This document shows positions 6,649-13,812 of a stretch of 15,573 nt of DNA, piece by piece; the first letter of the stretch is position 1, and the number at the start of each line of letters is the position of its first letter. Source of the stretch: CAYHZL01 sp964361075 (GTDB taxonomy: Bacteria > Bacteroidota > Ignavibacteria > UBA10030 > UBA8401); assembly GCA_964361075.1 (NCBI GenBank), contig CAYHZL010000075.1:1-15573 (forward strand), read 5' to 3'. The translations under genes were made by a program, and so were the position numbers. The notes under the pieces were generated by a model, which saw only the letters and a list, made by a program, of their open reading frames with translations, searched no databases and was not told the DNA's origin.

Positions 6649-7725
6649 TCAGAGTAATCCATACCTTTTGCAACCGGCATCGAGAACCTTGTTTAACATT
6701 TCGTTATATGAAATTCCCGCCATGCGCGCCGCTTTTGGGTAGCATGAATTATCTTCAATGTTCGGCAAAATACCGGGCAACGGATTGATTTCTATAATAT
6801 GTGGTTTGCCCTGCCCATCCAGACGCACATCAATGCGCGACCAATCTCTGCACCGCAACACGCGGTATGCATCGAGACAAATTTTTTCAATTTTATTTTT
6901 TAATTCGGAAGAAACTTTTGCAGGACATTCAAAAATATCGAGCGGGTTATCAGACTGATCCCAAATCCATTTTGCTTCGAATGAATAAATAGGATTGACA
7001 CCGGAAGGAAGCGAATCAAATTTTATTTCAACAATCGGAAGAACTTGCGCATCGCTGCCGTTGCCAAGCATGGCAACAGTGAATTCTCTCCCCGGCAGAA
7101 ATTCTTCAACAAGCGCGGGCTGCGAATATGTCGTAAGAATTGTTTCTACTTGCTGCATTAATTCTTCGCGCGTCTGCACCAACGACTTATTAAAAATTCC
7201 TTTGCTGGATCCTTCGTACAACGGTTTTACCATGCACGGCAAAGTCAGCGCAAGAGAAGAAACCTCGTTGAGTGAATGAAGAACAAAAAATTTTGGAGTT
7301 GGAATTTTATAGTAGGAAAGAATTTCTTTTGCGCGAGACTTATCGAGACAGATACCAAGTGTCAGTGCATCGGAACCTGTGTACGGAATATTCAACATTT
7401 CCATCATCGCAGGTATGTGCGCTTCACGCGAAACGCCGTACTGTCCTTCTGCAATATTGAAAACAATTTCCGGACGCAACCGTTTTAAAGAATCGTATGC
7501 TTCGTCGTTTGCTTCGACCATCGTTACTACATGACGAAGCGCGAGTGCATCACGAACAGCAGTAATTGTTTCGATTGTATCCCACTCAGCGTACGTATCA
7601 GATTGTATTGTTGTCTTCTGAACTTGCGTGCTGACATCGGAGATGTTCTGACCCGAAGGTTGAGAATCGCTTTCAGCGAGTTCCGTTTCTTCCTTCTTCA
7701 AGTTATAGACGAGTGCAACTTCCAT
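6649..7725 (-). CDS. ATP-grasp ligase, D-Ala-D-Ala ligase-like (first of a tandem pair)
   Basis: This 358-residue protein is first in the operon. It has the Ddl fold order: an N-terminal domain with LRPEIVFNIAEG, the ATP-grasp core with PCMVKP (Lys167), a flexible loop EGSSKGI close to the Ddl EGSSVG loop, LVEEFLPGREF, and the metal site RIDVR (Asp299) plus EINPLPG (Glu312, Asn314). Unlike its partner it keeps the final glycine, so the two ligases probably accept different substrates. The ATG at 7723-7725 starts directly at strand one (MEVALVYN); an ATG at 7762-7764 would add 13 hydrophobic residues and cannot be excluded. No cell-wall genes are adjacent, which argues against it being the cell's D-Ala-D-Ala ligase. 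Its function is inferred only at the level of a peptide or pseudopeptide ligase. Confidence 0.88.
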   Translation of the reverse strand: MEVALVYNLKKEETELAESDSQPSGQNISDVSTQVQKTTIQSDTYAEWDTIETITAVRDALALRHVVTMVEANDEAYDSLKRLRPEIVFNIAEGQYGVSREAHIPAMMEMLNIPYTGSDALTLGICLDKSRAKEILSYYKIPTPKFFVLHSLNEVSSLALTLPCMVKPLYEGSSKGIFNKSLVQTREELMQQVETILTTYSQPALVEEFLPGREFTVAMLGNGSDAQVLPIVEIKFDSLPSGVNPIYSFEAKWIWDQSDNPLDIFECPAKVSSELKNKIEKICLDAYRVLRCRDWSRIDVRLDGQGKPHIIEINPLPGILPNIEDNSCYPKAARMAGISYNEMLNKVLDAGCKRYGLL

Positions 7726-7809
7726 TGAGGAGAGTACCAAAAAAAATATTTCGATACCTTTCATTTTTATTTATGAACTCGACGACACGTTGTCATCTCA
7801 TTGTTAATA

Positions 7810-7839
7810 CAAATATAACGATTTAATAAAAGTAGTCAA
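7810..7839 (-). promoter_or_regulatory. Probable promoter of the ATP-grasp/GNAT/aminomutase operon
   Basis: On the - strand TTGACT (7839-7834) is followed after 16 nt by TATATTTG (7817-7810). The first box resembles a sigma-70 -35 element. The second fits both a -10 TATATT and the Bacteroidota -7 consensus TAnnTTTG, with 19 nt between TTG and TA. It lies in the 227-bp gap between recG and the first ATP-grasp gene, 46 or 85 bp from the two candidate starts. Confidence 0.6.
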
Positions 7840-7952
7840 GCGAAAAGTGTGTTTTCGGCAGTAATAAAAAAAAATTAATGAAGAAGATTTTTTGAGGTAA
7901 AAATATTTTTCAGGAGGAAAAAAATTATTTCATGACAAATTTTTAAATAAAT

Positions 7953-10154
7953 TTATCCGATGCGGACATACGAGAGTAAATCTTTAAACGCATTTTCAAA
8001 TTGTGTGCGAATGTGTTTGTGCTCAGGTGATCGGAGATGCGGATCGTGTGCGACAATATCAAATGCTTCGGTACGCGCAAGCAACAGTAATTCATGATCT
8101 GTTACGATGTTTGCAACTTTAAAATTCGGCACACCGCTTTGCCGTGTGCCGAAATAATCTCCCGCGCCGCGCAATTCCAAATCAACTTCGGATATTTTAA
8201 AACCATCATTCGTCGCAACCATTGTTGCTAAACGTTTTTGTGTCGCTTGTATTTCTTCACGTGCTTTCGCGCGATCGTTCATCAATTGTAATTTTTGTTT
8301 TGCATACTGTTCATCTGTTAATAGAATACAATATGATTGCTCTGCACCTCTTCCGACACGACCGCGTAACTGATGCAACTGTGAAAGTCCGAATCGTTCC
8401 GCATTTTCAATAATCATAATCGTTGCGTTTGCTATATCAATACCAACCTCGATCACTGTTGTTGCAACAAGAATATCAATCGTCCGTTTTTTGAACTGTT
8501 GCATGAGCGCATCTTTTTCTTCAGAAGAAAGCCGCCCGTGCAGCAGCCCGATTTTAAAATCAGGAAAAATTTTTGTGCGGAATATTTCATATTCGGCAGT
8601 TGCGGCTTTCAAATCTACTTTTTCAGATTCTTCAATTAACGGATAGACAATATACGCTTGTCTTCCCTTTTGCACTTCCGCACGCACAAACGCGAATATT
8701 TTTTCCTTTTCTTTTTCTGTACGAACTGCCGTACGAATTTCTTTCCTGTTTTTCGGCAGCTCATCAATAATCGAAACATCCAAATCACCGTACACCGTCA
8801 GTGAAAGCGTGCGCGGAATTGGCGTTGCAGTCATCACCAACACATCAGGATTTAATTTCCCTTTTTCACGCAATAATGCGCGCTGTGCAACGCCAAAACG
8901 GTGCTGTTCATCAATGACAACAAAACCAAGATTGGCAAATTCTACATGTTCCTGCAGCAGTGCATGTGTGCCAACAACAATCTGCGCACTACCGCGGCGG
9001 ATGTCCTCTAAAATATCTTCGCGCAATTTTTTCTTCTGCGCACCAACAAGCAAACGAATATTAATCGGGAGTTCGCTGAAATAATTTTTAAGACTGCGCC
9101 AATGCTGTTCTGCAAGAATTTCCGTAGGCGCCATCAGCGCAGCTTGAACACCATTGTCAACAGCAACCAGCATCGCCAGCACTGCTACAATAGTTTTGCC
9201 GCTTCCCACATCGCCTTGCAGCAAACGATTCATTGGTGTAGAAGCGTGCATATCGCTGAATATTTCTTCTATCACGCGCTGCTGCGCCTTCGTTAATTCA
9301 AACGGAAGCACGGCGCGAAGCGACTGCGCTAATGCACTTTTCGTGTTGAATGAAATTCCCTTCAGTTCACCTTTCAATTCGCGTCGCCGGTATGCCATCA
9401 ACAATTGAAAATAAAACAGCTCATCAAATTTCAATCTCCGCAATGCGTGGTCGCGTTCTTCGTACGATTTTGGAAAATGAATTTTTTGGAGAGCCGATTG
9501 AAGACCATACAACGAATATTTTTGCAATATGGAACGAGGCAAATGTTCGATGATAGTTGAAATATTATTTTGCACGGCGTTGCGCAAAATTTTTCTAAAA
9601 CCGCGATTGTCCAAACCGACAGCACGAAGCGCTTCGCTCGAAGAATATTTTGGAATAATAGCGCCGGTATGAAGCAGCGAATTCCAATCGGTTTCATCCT
9701 CCGCATCTTTGGTTTTTAGCCGGTCAAATTCCGGATGAATAAATTGCACACGATTGAATTTATCTACTTCCGGCACCGCCGACACGGCAAGTATTTCTCC
9801 CGCTTCAAACGCGTTTTGATACCACTCAGTCCCTTGGTAGAACACGCACGTAAGATACCCGGTGTCATCTTTCAATGTGAGAAAAAATATTTTTTTTCTA
9901 TTGCGAGTATGTTTTGTTTCTGAACGAAATACTGTGCCGATGATCGTTACTTCATTGCCGGGCTCGACGTACTTTTGCAAATCTTTTATTTTGATAATGC
10001 GGGAACGGTCGAGGTAATCGAACGGAAGATAATTGAGAAGTTTTTCGACTGTATCAATGCCGATTTCTTTTAAAGCCGCGGCGCGAACAGGTCCGATACC
10101 TTTAACGTATTGAAGTGCAGTGTGCATTGTGGACGATGTTGCAGTATGATTCAC
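7953..10154 (-). CDS. recG: ATP-dependent DNA helicase RecG
   Basis: This 733-residue branched-DNA helicase remodels stalled forks and Holliday junctions. The N-terminal region has YVKGIGPVRAAAL (16-28) and PFDYLDRS, followed by the OB-fold wedge near 65-140 (NEVTIIGTV...). The helicase core has Walker A GDVGSGKT (314-321), PTEILAEQ, the DEQH box (415-418), TATPIPRTL, and the RecG-typical QLRGRVGRG (595-603) with a C-terminal region DLELRGAGDYFGTRQSG. The GTG start at 10152-10154 overlaps the upstream peptidase stop as GTGA, so translation of the two is probably coupled; an ATG at 10125-10127 would give 724 residues. No clear terminator follows the stop. The next 227 bp contain the promoter for the ATP-grasp operon. 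Confidence 0.97.
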   Translation of the reverse strand: MNHTATSSTMHTALQYVKGIGPVRAAALKEIGIDTVEKLLNYLPFDYLDRSRIIKIKDLQKYVEPGNEVTIIGTVFRSETKHTRNRKKIFFLTLKDDTGYLTCVFYQGTEWYQNAFEAGEILAVSAVPEVDKFNRVQFIHPEFDRLKTKDAEDETDWNSLLHTGAIIPKYSSSEALRAVGLDNRGFRKILRNAVQNNISTIIEHLPRSILQKYSLYGLQSALQKIHFPKSYEERDHALRRLKFDELFYFQLLMAYRRRELKGELKGISFNTKSALAQSLRAVLPFELTKAQQRVIEEIFSDMHASTPMNRLLQGDVGSGKTIVAVLAMLVAVDNGVQAALMAPTEILAEQHWRSLKNYFSELPINIRLLVGAQKKKLREDILEDIRRGSAQIVVGTHALLQEHVEFANLGFVVIDEQHRFGVAQRALLREKGKLNPDVLVMTATPIPRTLSLTVYGDLDVSIIDELPKNRKEIRTAVRTEKEKEKIFAFVRAEVQKGRQAYIVYPLIEESEKVDLKAATAEYEIFRTKIFPDFKIGLLHGRLSSEEKDALMQQFKKRTIDILVATTVIEVGIDIANATIMIIENAERFGLSQLHQLRGRVGRGAEQSYCILLTDEQYAKQKLQLMNDRAKAREEIQATQKRLATMVATNDGFKISEVDLELRGAGDYFGTRQSGVPNFKVANIVTDHELLLLARTEAFDIVAHDPHLRSPEHKHIRTQFENAFKDLLSYVRIG

Positions 10155-11827
10155 TCTTTCACTCGCTCATCCACGTACGTAATCATTTTTTTCACATCCA
10201 CATAAAAATTTTCTTCGTCTATCATCACTTCTTCCGGACGAATATTTTTCAACTCCATCGTTTGCCACGAGGTCGTCGGTATAATGAAAGAAAATTTTTG
10301 TGTTGATGTTGTTATTTTTATCGGCATTGCAAACTCGGAAACATCAGTATTCCATTTATATTTCATTGTCAGCGTGTTTCCTTTTTGACGCAACACAATG
10401 TGTAACTGCGGAAGTTTTGGGTAGTTCAAATACTGGCGAAAAAAATATGAAAAATCTTTTTCAGTCTTTTTGTAGACGTACTCAACAATTTCCTGTGTTG
10501 ATGTTGTTGTATATTTGAAATCATTTGCAATGCCGCGCAGCAATGTAAACCATAGCGAATCGTTATCAACAACACTGCGCAGTGTATGCAACATCAAACA
10601 TCCTTTGTTGTACATATCAGGTGAACCTTCGTTGCCCACATTGTATGTGCCGATAATCGGCGCAGTGTTTCCCACTTTCCATCGTTGCGCATTCATATAA
10701 CGCAACGCTTCTTTTTTTCCATACAACTCTTCGAGATACACAACTTCGCTGTACGAACAGATACCTTCGTGAATCCACATATCAGCAATATCTTTTGATG
10801 TAACGCTATTGCCCCACCATTCATGTCCGCTTTCATGAATGATGATGAAATCGAATTTCAATCCGACATCCGAACTTGATGCGCCTTTGTATCCATTCAC
10901 ATAACCGTTGCCGTATGCTACTGCGCTCTGATGTTCCATGCCGAGATACGGAGTTTCAACAAGTTTGTATCCATCGTTGTAAAAAGGATAAGCACCAAAA
11001 TATTTTTCAAACACACGCAACATTGGTTTCACTTGCTTAAACTGCTCGCGGGCTTTTTCAAGATTGTACGGTTGCACATAATAATCACATGTGAGTGCAT
11101 TATTATATTGTTCATCAAAATGTTCAAACGTTCCTATGTTCAGTGAAATGTTGTACGTGTTAATTGGATAACTGACGAACCAATCGAACCGCGTACTGCT
11201 TTTTGATTCGTCAACTTTATTTCGTAATCGTCCGTTGGAAATATCTGTCAATCCTTTCGGCACGGTTACACTCAGCAGCACGCTGTCCGGTTTATCCGAT
11301 TGATGATCTTTGCAAGGCAACCACAGACTCGCACCAATGCCCTGACATGCAGTTGCAATCCACAACGCGCCGGTGGTATTGCGCGTCCAAACGAAACCGC
11401 CATCCCACGGCGCACGTTTTGCAATAATTGGTGTGCCGGAATAATGCACAACGATGCTTTGGGTAGAATTCTTTTTTAGCGCTACGGGAAAAGTAATAAA
11501 CACAGCATTGAATTCTCGTTTGAATTGCAGTTCCGTTTTTCCATACACAATTTTTTCGATCTTCATCGTGTCGAACAAATCAATCTGCATCGTTGAAAAC
11601 GGTTCGACTACTGAAAAATAAATCGAATTGGTTCCGCGAATAGATTGTGTTGTTGTATCAACCGTAATATCGAGATGATAGTACGTTACATCGTAACATG
11701 TGCGAAGCGGTGTTAGCATACCGCGCAGCGAATCGGCACGAGTAAATGTTTTGTTACTTCCGCCGACAAATTGCGCAGAAGAAAAATGAATAAAACAAAA
11801 ATAGAGAAGGAAGAATAATTTTTTCAT
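10151..11827 (-). CDS. Secreted M1-family zinc metallopeptidase (aminopeptidase N-like)
   Basis: This 558-residue protein, numbered from the ATG at 11825-11827, opens with a signal peptide (MKKLFFLLYFCFIHFSSAQ, cleaved near residue 19), so it acts outside the cytoplasm. The M1 fold shows an N-terminal beta domain, the substrate motif as GMEHQ (296-300, in place of GAMEN), and the zinc site HESGH (331-335) with the distal Glu354 in WIHEG. M1 enzymes remove N-terminal residues from peptides. It lacks the large C-terminal helical domain of full-length PepN, as do shorter bacterial M1 proteins. An upstream in-frame start would read through the mobile element and is rejected. The start codon lies 10 nt from the end of that element, so the leader has been altered. 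The gene overlaps recG by GTGA. Confidence 0.92.
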   Translation of the reverse strand: MKKLFFLLYFCFIHFSSAQFVGGSNKTFTRADSLRGMLTPLRTCYDVTYYHLDITVDTTTQSIRGTNSIYFSVVEPFSTMQIDLFDTMKIEKIVYGKTELQFKREFNAVFITFPVALKKNSTQSIVVHYSGTPIIAKRAPWDGGFVWTRNTTGALWIATACQGIGASLWLPCKDHQSDKPDSVLLSVTVPKGLTDISNGRLRNKVDESKSSTRFDWFVSYPINTYNISLNIGTFEHFDEQYNNALTCDYYVQPYNLEKAREQFKQVKPMLRVFEKYFGAYPFYNDGYKLVETPYLGMEHQSAVAYGNGYVNGYKGASSSDVGLKFDFIIIHESGHEWWGNSVTSKDIADMWIHEGICSYSEVVYLEELYGKKEALRYMNAQRWKVGNTAPIIGTYNVGNEGSPDMYNKGCLMLHTLRSVVDNDSLWFTLLRGIANDFKYTTTSTQEIVEYVYKKTEKDFSYFFRQYLNYPKLPQLHIVLRQKGNTLTMKYKWNTDVSEFAMPIKITTSTQKFSFIIPTTSWQTMELKNIRPEEVMIDEENFYVDVKKMITYVDERVKE

Positions 11828-11836
11828 ACAAAATCC

Positions 11837-12095
11837 GTAATTACTCAGCGTTATTGTTGATTCAAAAAATCCCCCCACCAAAAAGACGGCGGACTTACAG
11901 CCTAACCCCCTTTTCAAGTCCCGAAGGGATGCCCTTGTCAGGGGAATAAGAACGAGGAAATCCCCCTTGAAAAGGGGGTGTCCCGATTTGTTTTTTAATC
12001 GGGACGGGGGATTCGTTTTTTTTTGGAAATACTGAAATTATGCCGAAGGTGGCAACGCCATTCCCTTCGGGACAAAAAATACGCTGAGCAGTTAC
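11837..12095. mobile_element. Complete 259-bp MITE with 15-bp inverted ends and 8-bp target duplication (IS66-type)
   Basis: The left end GTAATTACTCAGCGT (11837-11851) is the reverse complement of the right end ACGCTGAGCAGTTAC (12081-12095) at 13 of 15 positions. The octamer CAAAATCC lies exactly outside both ends (11829-11836 and 12096-12103). Ends starting GTAA with 8-bp duplications are typical of the IS66 family. The interior has no credible gene. It holds the pairs CCCCCTTTTCAAG (11906-11918) / CTTGAAAAGGGGG (11965-11977) and GTCCCGATT (11980-11988) / AATCGGGAC (11997-12005). Bases 1-93 are a second copy. Confidence 0.85.
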
Positions 12096-12107
12096 CAAAA
12101 TCCATTG

Positions 12108-12410
12108 TTATACTTTCGATTGCCGGCGCAAATCCATTCCCTTTACAATAACATACGCAAGCAAGGCAAAAATGAAAAAGAGAAGCAGCATCCATGCATC
12201 GCTTTGCAGCGTGCCGATGATTGTGCGGTACACTTCCAGCACCCAACGCTCCATCGTTAACTCTACAATTTGTGCAGTGCCTGATTTTGGTGTAATGTAT
12301 TTTTCTAAATCCCACACACGAACGCCGCCGGAAATGCCAACGACGTAAATGGCAAATACTAAATATTTACTCCACGCACTAGAAATATCTTCGGCTACCA
12401 ATCGCTGCAT
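12108..12410 (-). CDS. Hypothetical two-pass membrane protein, possibly N-terminally shortened
   Basis: This 100-residue protein has two hydrophobic segments, near 16-31 (YLVFAIYVVGISGGVR) and 72-90 (AWMLLLFFIFALLAYVIVK), and a short basic tail. I do not recognise a family. The only ATG is at 12408-12410, yet the frame stays open upstream through about 15 protein-like codons (SFIVAKIFRPPIEKI) before running into the dispersed repeat at 12456. No ATG, GTG or TTG is present there, so the original N-terminus may have been removed by the repeat. Its stop lies 5 bp from the target duplication of the mobile element. Without that insertion it would sit 13 bp upstream of the peptidase gene, in the same operon. 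Whether it is still functional is uncertain. Confidence 0.6.
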   Translation of the reverse strand: MQRLVAEDISSAWSKYLVFAIYVVGISGGVRVWDLEKYITPKSGTAQIVELTMERWVLEVYRTIIGTLQSDAWMLLLFFIFALLAYVIVKGMDLRRQSKV

Positions 12411-12455
12411 AATCTTTTCAATCGGCGGCCGAAAAATTTTTGCAACAATAAAACT

Positions 12456-12567
12456 CCCCGCCGCAAGCAGCGGGGTATCTTCGTCATGCCCGAATGCTCT
12501 TATCGGGCATCCACAAATAGATTCCCGCCAAAAGCATGCGGGAATGACGACGCAAGCGTCGGGGTAT
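12456..12567. repeat. Dispersed three-hairpin repeat, copy B
   Basis: This is the same layout as 995-1090: CCCCGC/GCGGGG (12456-12461/12470-12475), ATGCCCGA/TCGGGCAT (12486-12493/12503-12510) and ATTCCCGC/GCGGGAAT. The middle stem differs from copy A by a paired change (C-G there, A-T here). CGCAAGCAGCGGGGTAT (12462-12478) is nearly repeated at 12551-12567 (15 of 17), so the unit is bracketed by direct repeats. Confidence 0.75.
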
Positions 12568-12592
12568 TAGACCCAATAGAGAATAAAAAAAT

Positions 12593-12626
12593 AAATCCCA
12601 AACACTCTTTAATCTATTTGGGATTT
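12593..12626 (-). terminator. Rho-independent terminator of gpsA
   Basis: AAATCCCAAA (12593-12602) pairs exactly with TTTGGGATTT (12617-12626) around a 14-nt loop. On the - strand the stem is followed by the T-rich ATTTATTTTTTTA. It lies 31 bp past the gpsA stop. It therefore separates gpsA from the small membrane protein gene. Confidence 0.85.
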
Positions 12627-12657
12627 GTGATGTACTACTTGATATGTCCTTTTCGAA

Positions 12658-13656
12658 TTATGATTCGCCTTTTATTTCCCTCGTCATCAAATCCATTGTT
12701 GCTTGATGCGGCTCTTTTCCTTCAAAAATAATTTTGTAGACTTCATTAAAGATTGCCATTTCCACATGATGCTTCGCAGCAATATCAACCACCGAGCGGC
12801 AGGTTGCAACGCCTTCCGCAACCATCACCATCCCTTTTAAAATATCGTCAATCTTTCTTCCCTTTCCCAACTCATCGCCGACAAAACGATTACGACTATG
12901 CCGGCTCATACAAGTTACAATTAAATCGCCAACACCCGAAAGTCCGGAAAACGTACGCGGTAACGCGCCCATGCGATCTCCAAGACGAGTCATTTCTGCA
13001 ATGCCGCGTGTAATAATTGCCGCTTTAGTATTGTCGCCGTAGCCCGCGCCATCAACAACGCCCGCGCCGATGGCAATAACATTTTTCAATGCGCCGCCAA
13101 GTTCAACACCACGAATATCATCGCTGATGTACACACGAAAATATAGTGTGTTGAATGCAGCCGCTATAGCTTTCGCTGTTCGGACTGTGAAACTTGCTGC
13201 GACAACCGCTGTCGGAATTTTTTTTACAACTTCTTCTGCGTGGCTCGGTCCGGAAAGAATTGCCAGATTCGATCTCTTCTGATGTTCCAAGACATCGAGC
13301 ATCACTTCGGACATTGTCATCAACGAATTGTTTTCAATACCCTTTGCAACATTCACAATAATTGTGTCAATAAAATCCACATGCGCAACTTGTTTCAACA
13401 CCGAGCGAAGAAACTGCGACGGCACTGCACAGACAAGCATATCTCTCTTGTGAACAGCTTCTTGAAGATCGGTTACGATTGAAATGGAGGTCGGAATTTT
13501 TGTGCCGGGAAGGAACGAAGGATTTTCGCGTGTCGCGTTCATGTGCGCCGCTTGATCTGCACGGTATGTCCACAACGTTACCTCATGTGCGTTTTCCGAA
13601 AGAAGAATTGCCAGAGTTGTTCCCCAACTTCCGGCACCTAAAACTGTAATGCGCAT
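12658..13656 (-). CDS. gpsA: NAD(P)-dependent glycerol-3-phosphate dehydrogenase
   Basis: This 332-residue cytoplasmic enzyme reduces dihydroxyacetone phosphate to sn-glycerol-3-phosphate, the backbone precursor of phospholipids. The Rossmann motif GAGSWG (7-12) follows strand one (MRITVL). Further family landmarks are NVAKGIE with Lys105, SGPSHAEEV (135-143), the catalytic Lys191 in ALKNVIAIGAG, and TRGIAEM followed by GLSGVGDLIVTCMS. Length is normal for GpsA. The ATG at 13654-13656 places the Rossmann strand at the very N-terminus; a TTG two codons upstream is less likely. The next gene upstream, plsY, uses the product of this enzyme. The 156 bp between them contain a small mobile element; without it and its duplication the gap would be 36 bp. 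Confidence 0.97.
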   Translation of the reverse strand: MRITVLGAGSWGTTLAILLSENAHEVTLWTYRADQAAHMNATRENPSFLPGTKIPTSISIVTDLQEAVHKRDMLVCAVPSQFLRSVLKQVAHVDFIDTIIVNVAKGIENNSLMTMSEVMLDVLEHQKRSNLAILSGPSHAEEVVKKIPTAVVAASFTVRTAKAIAAAFNTLYFRVYISDDIRGVELGGALKNVIAIGAGVVDGAGYGDNTKAAIITRGIAEMTRLGDRMGALPRTFSGLSGVGDLIVTCMSRHSRNRFVGDELGKGRKIDDILKGMVMVAEGVATCRSVVDIAAKHHVEMAIFNEVYKIIFEGKEPHQATMDLMTREIKGES

Positions 13657-13697
13657 AATCAACCTGCAGAGTAATGAGAGAGAAGGTAAAAATTATT

Positions 13698-13809
13698 GTA
13701 ACTACTCACCGTGCCTTTAAAGTCATGCCATGAGTTACTTTTTGATTCGCCGCGGCGAACAACATTCACCAAAACATTAGACAAACTCATGGCATAACTG
13801 AGTAGATAC
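13698..13809. mobile_element. Small 112-bp MITE with 11-bp inverted ends and 8-bp target duplication
   Basis: The left end GTAACTACTCA (13698-13708) and right end TGAGTAGATAC (13799-13809) are complementary at 10 of 11 positions. They share GTAACTACTCA with the ends of the other elements at 93-79 and 12095-12081. The octamer AAATTATT flanks both sides exactly (13690-13697 and 13810-13817). Inside are a long inverted pair (ATGCCATGAGTT 13725-13736 / AACTCATGGCAT 13784-13795) and the palindrome TTCGCCGCGGCGAA (13746-13759). The plsY stop codon lies in the right duplication. Confidence 0.75.
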
Positions 13810-13812
13810 AAA

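Noticed and set aside
5515..7725. Calling the tandem ATP-grasp genes ddlA/ddlB
   Set aside because: The C-terminal motifs differ from Ddl (NPLPG, NPNPD rather than NTSPGM), the genes are duplicated, and no cell-wall genes are adjacent.
11828..11917. Upstream extension of the M1 peptidase (30 extra residues)
   Set aside because: It would translate the end of the mobile element; the ATG at 11827 starts a clean signal peptide.
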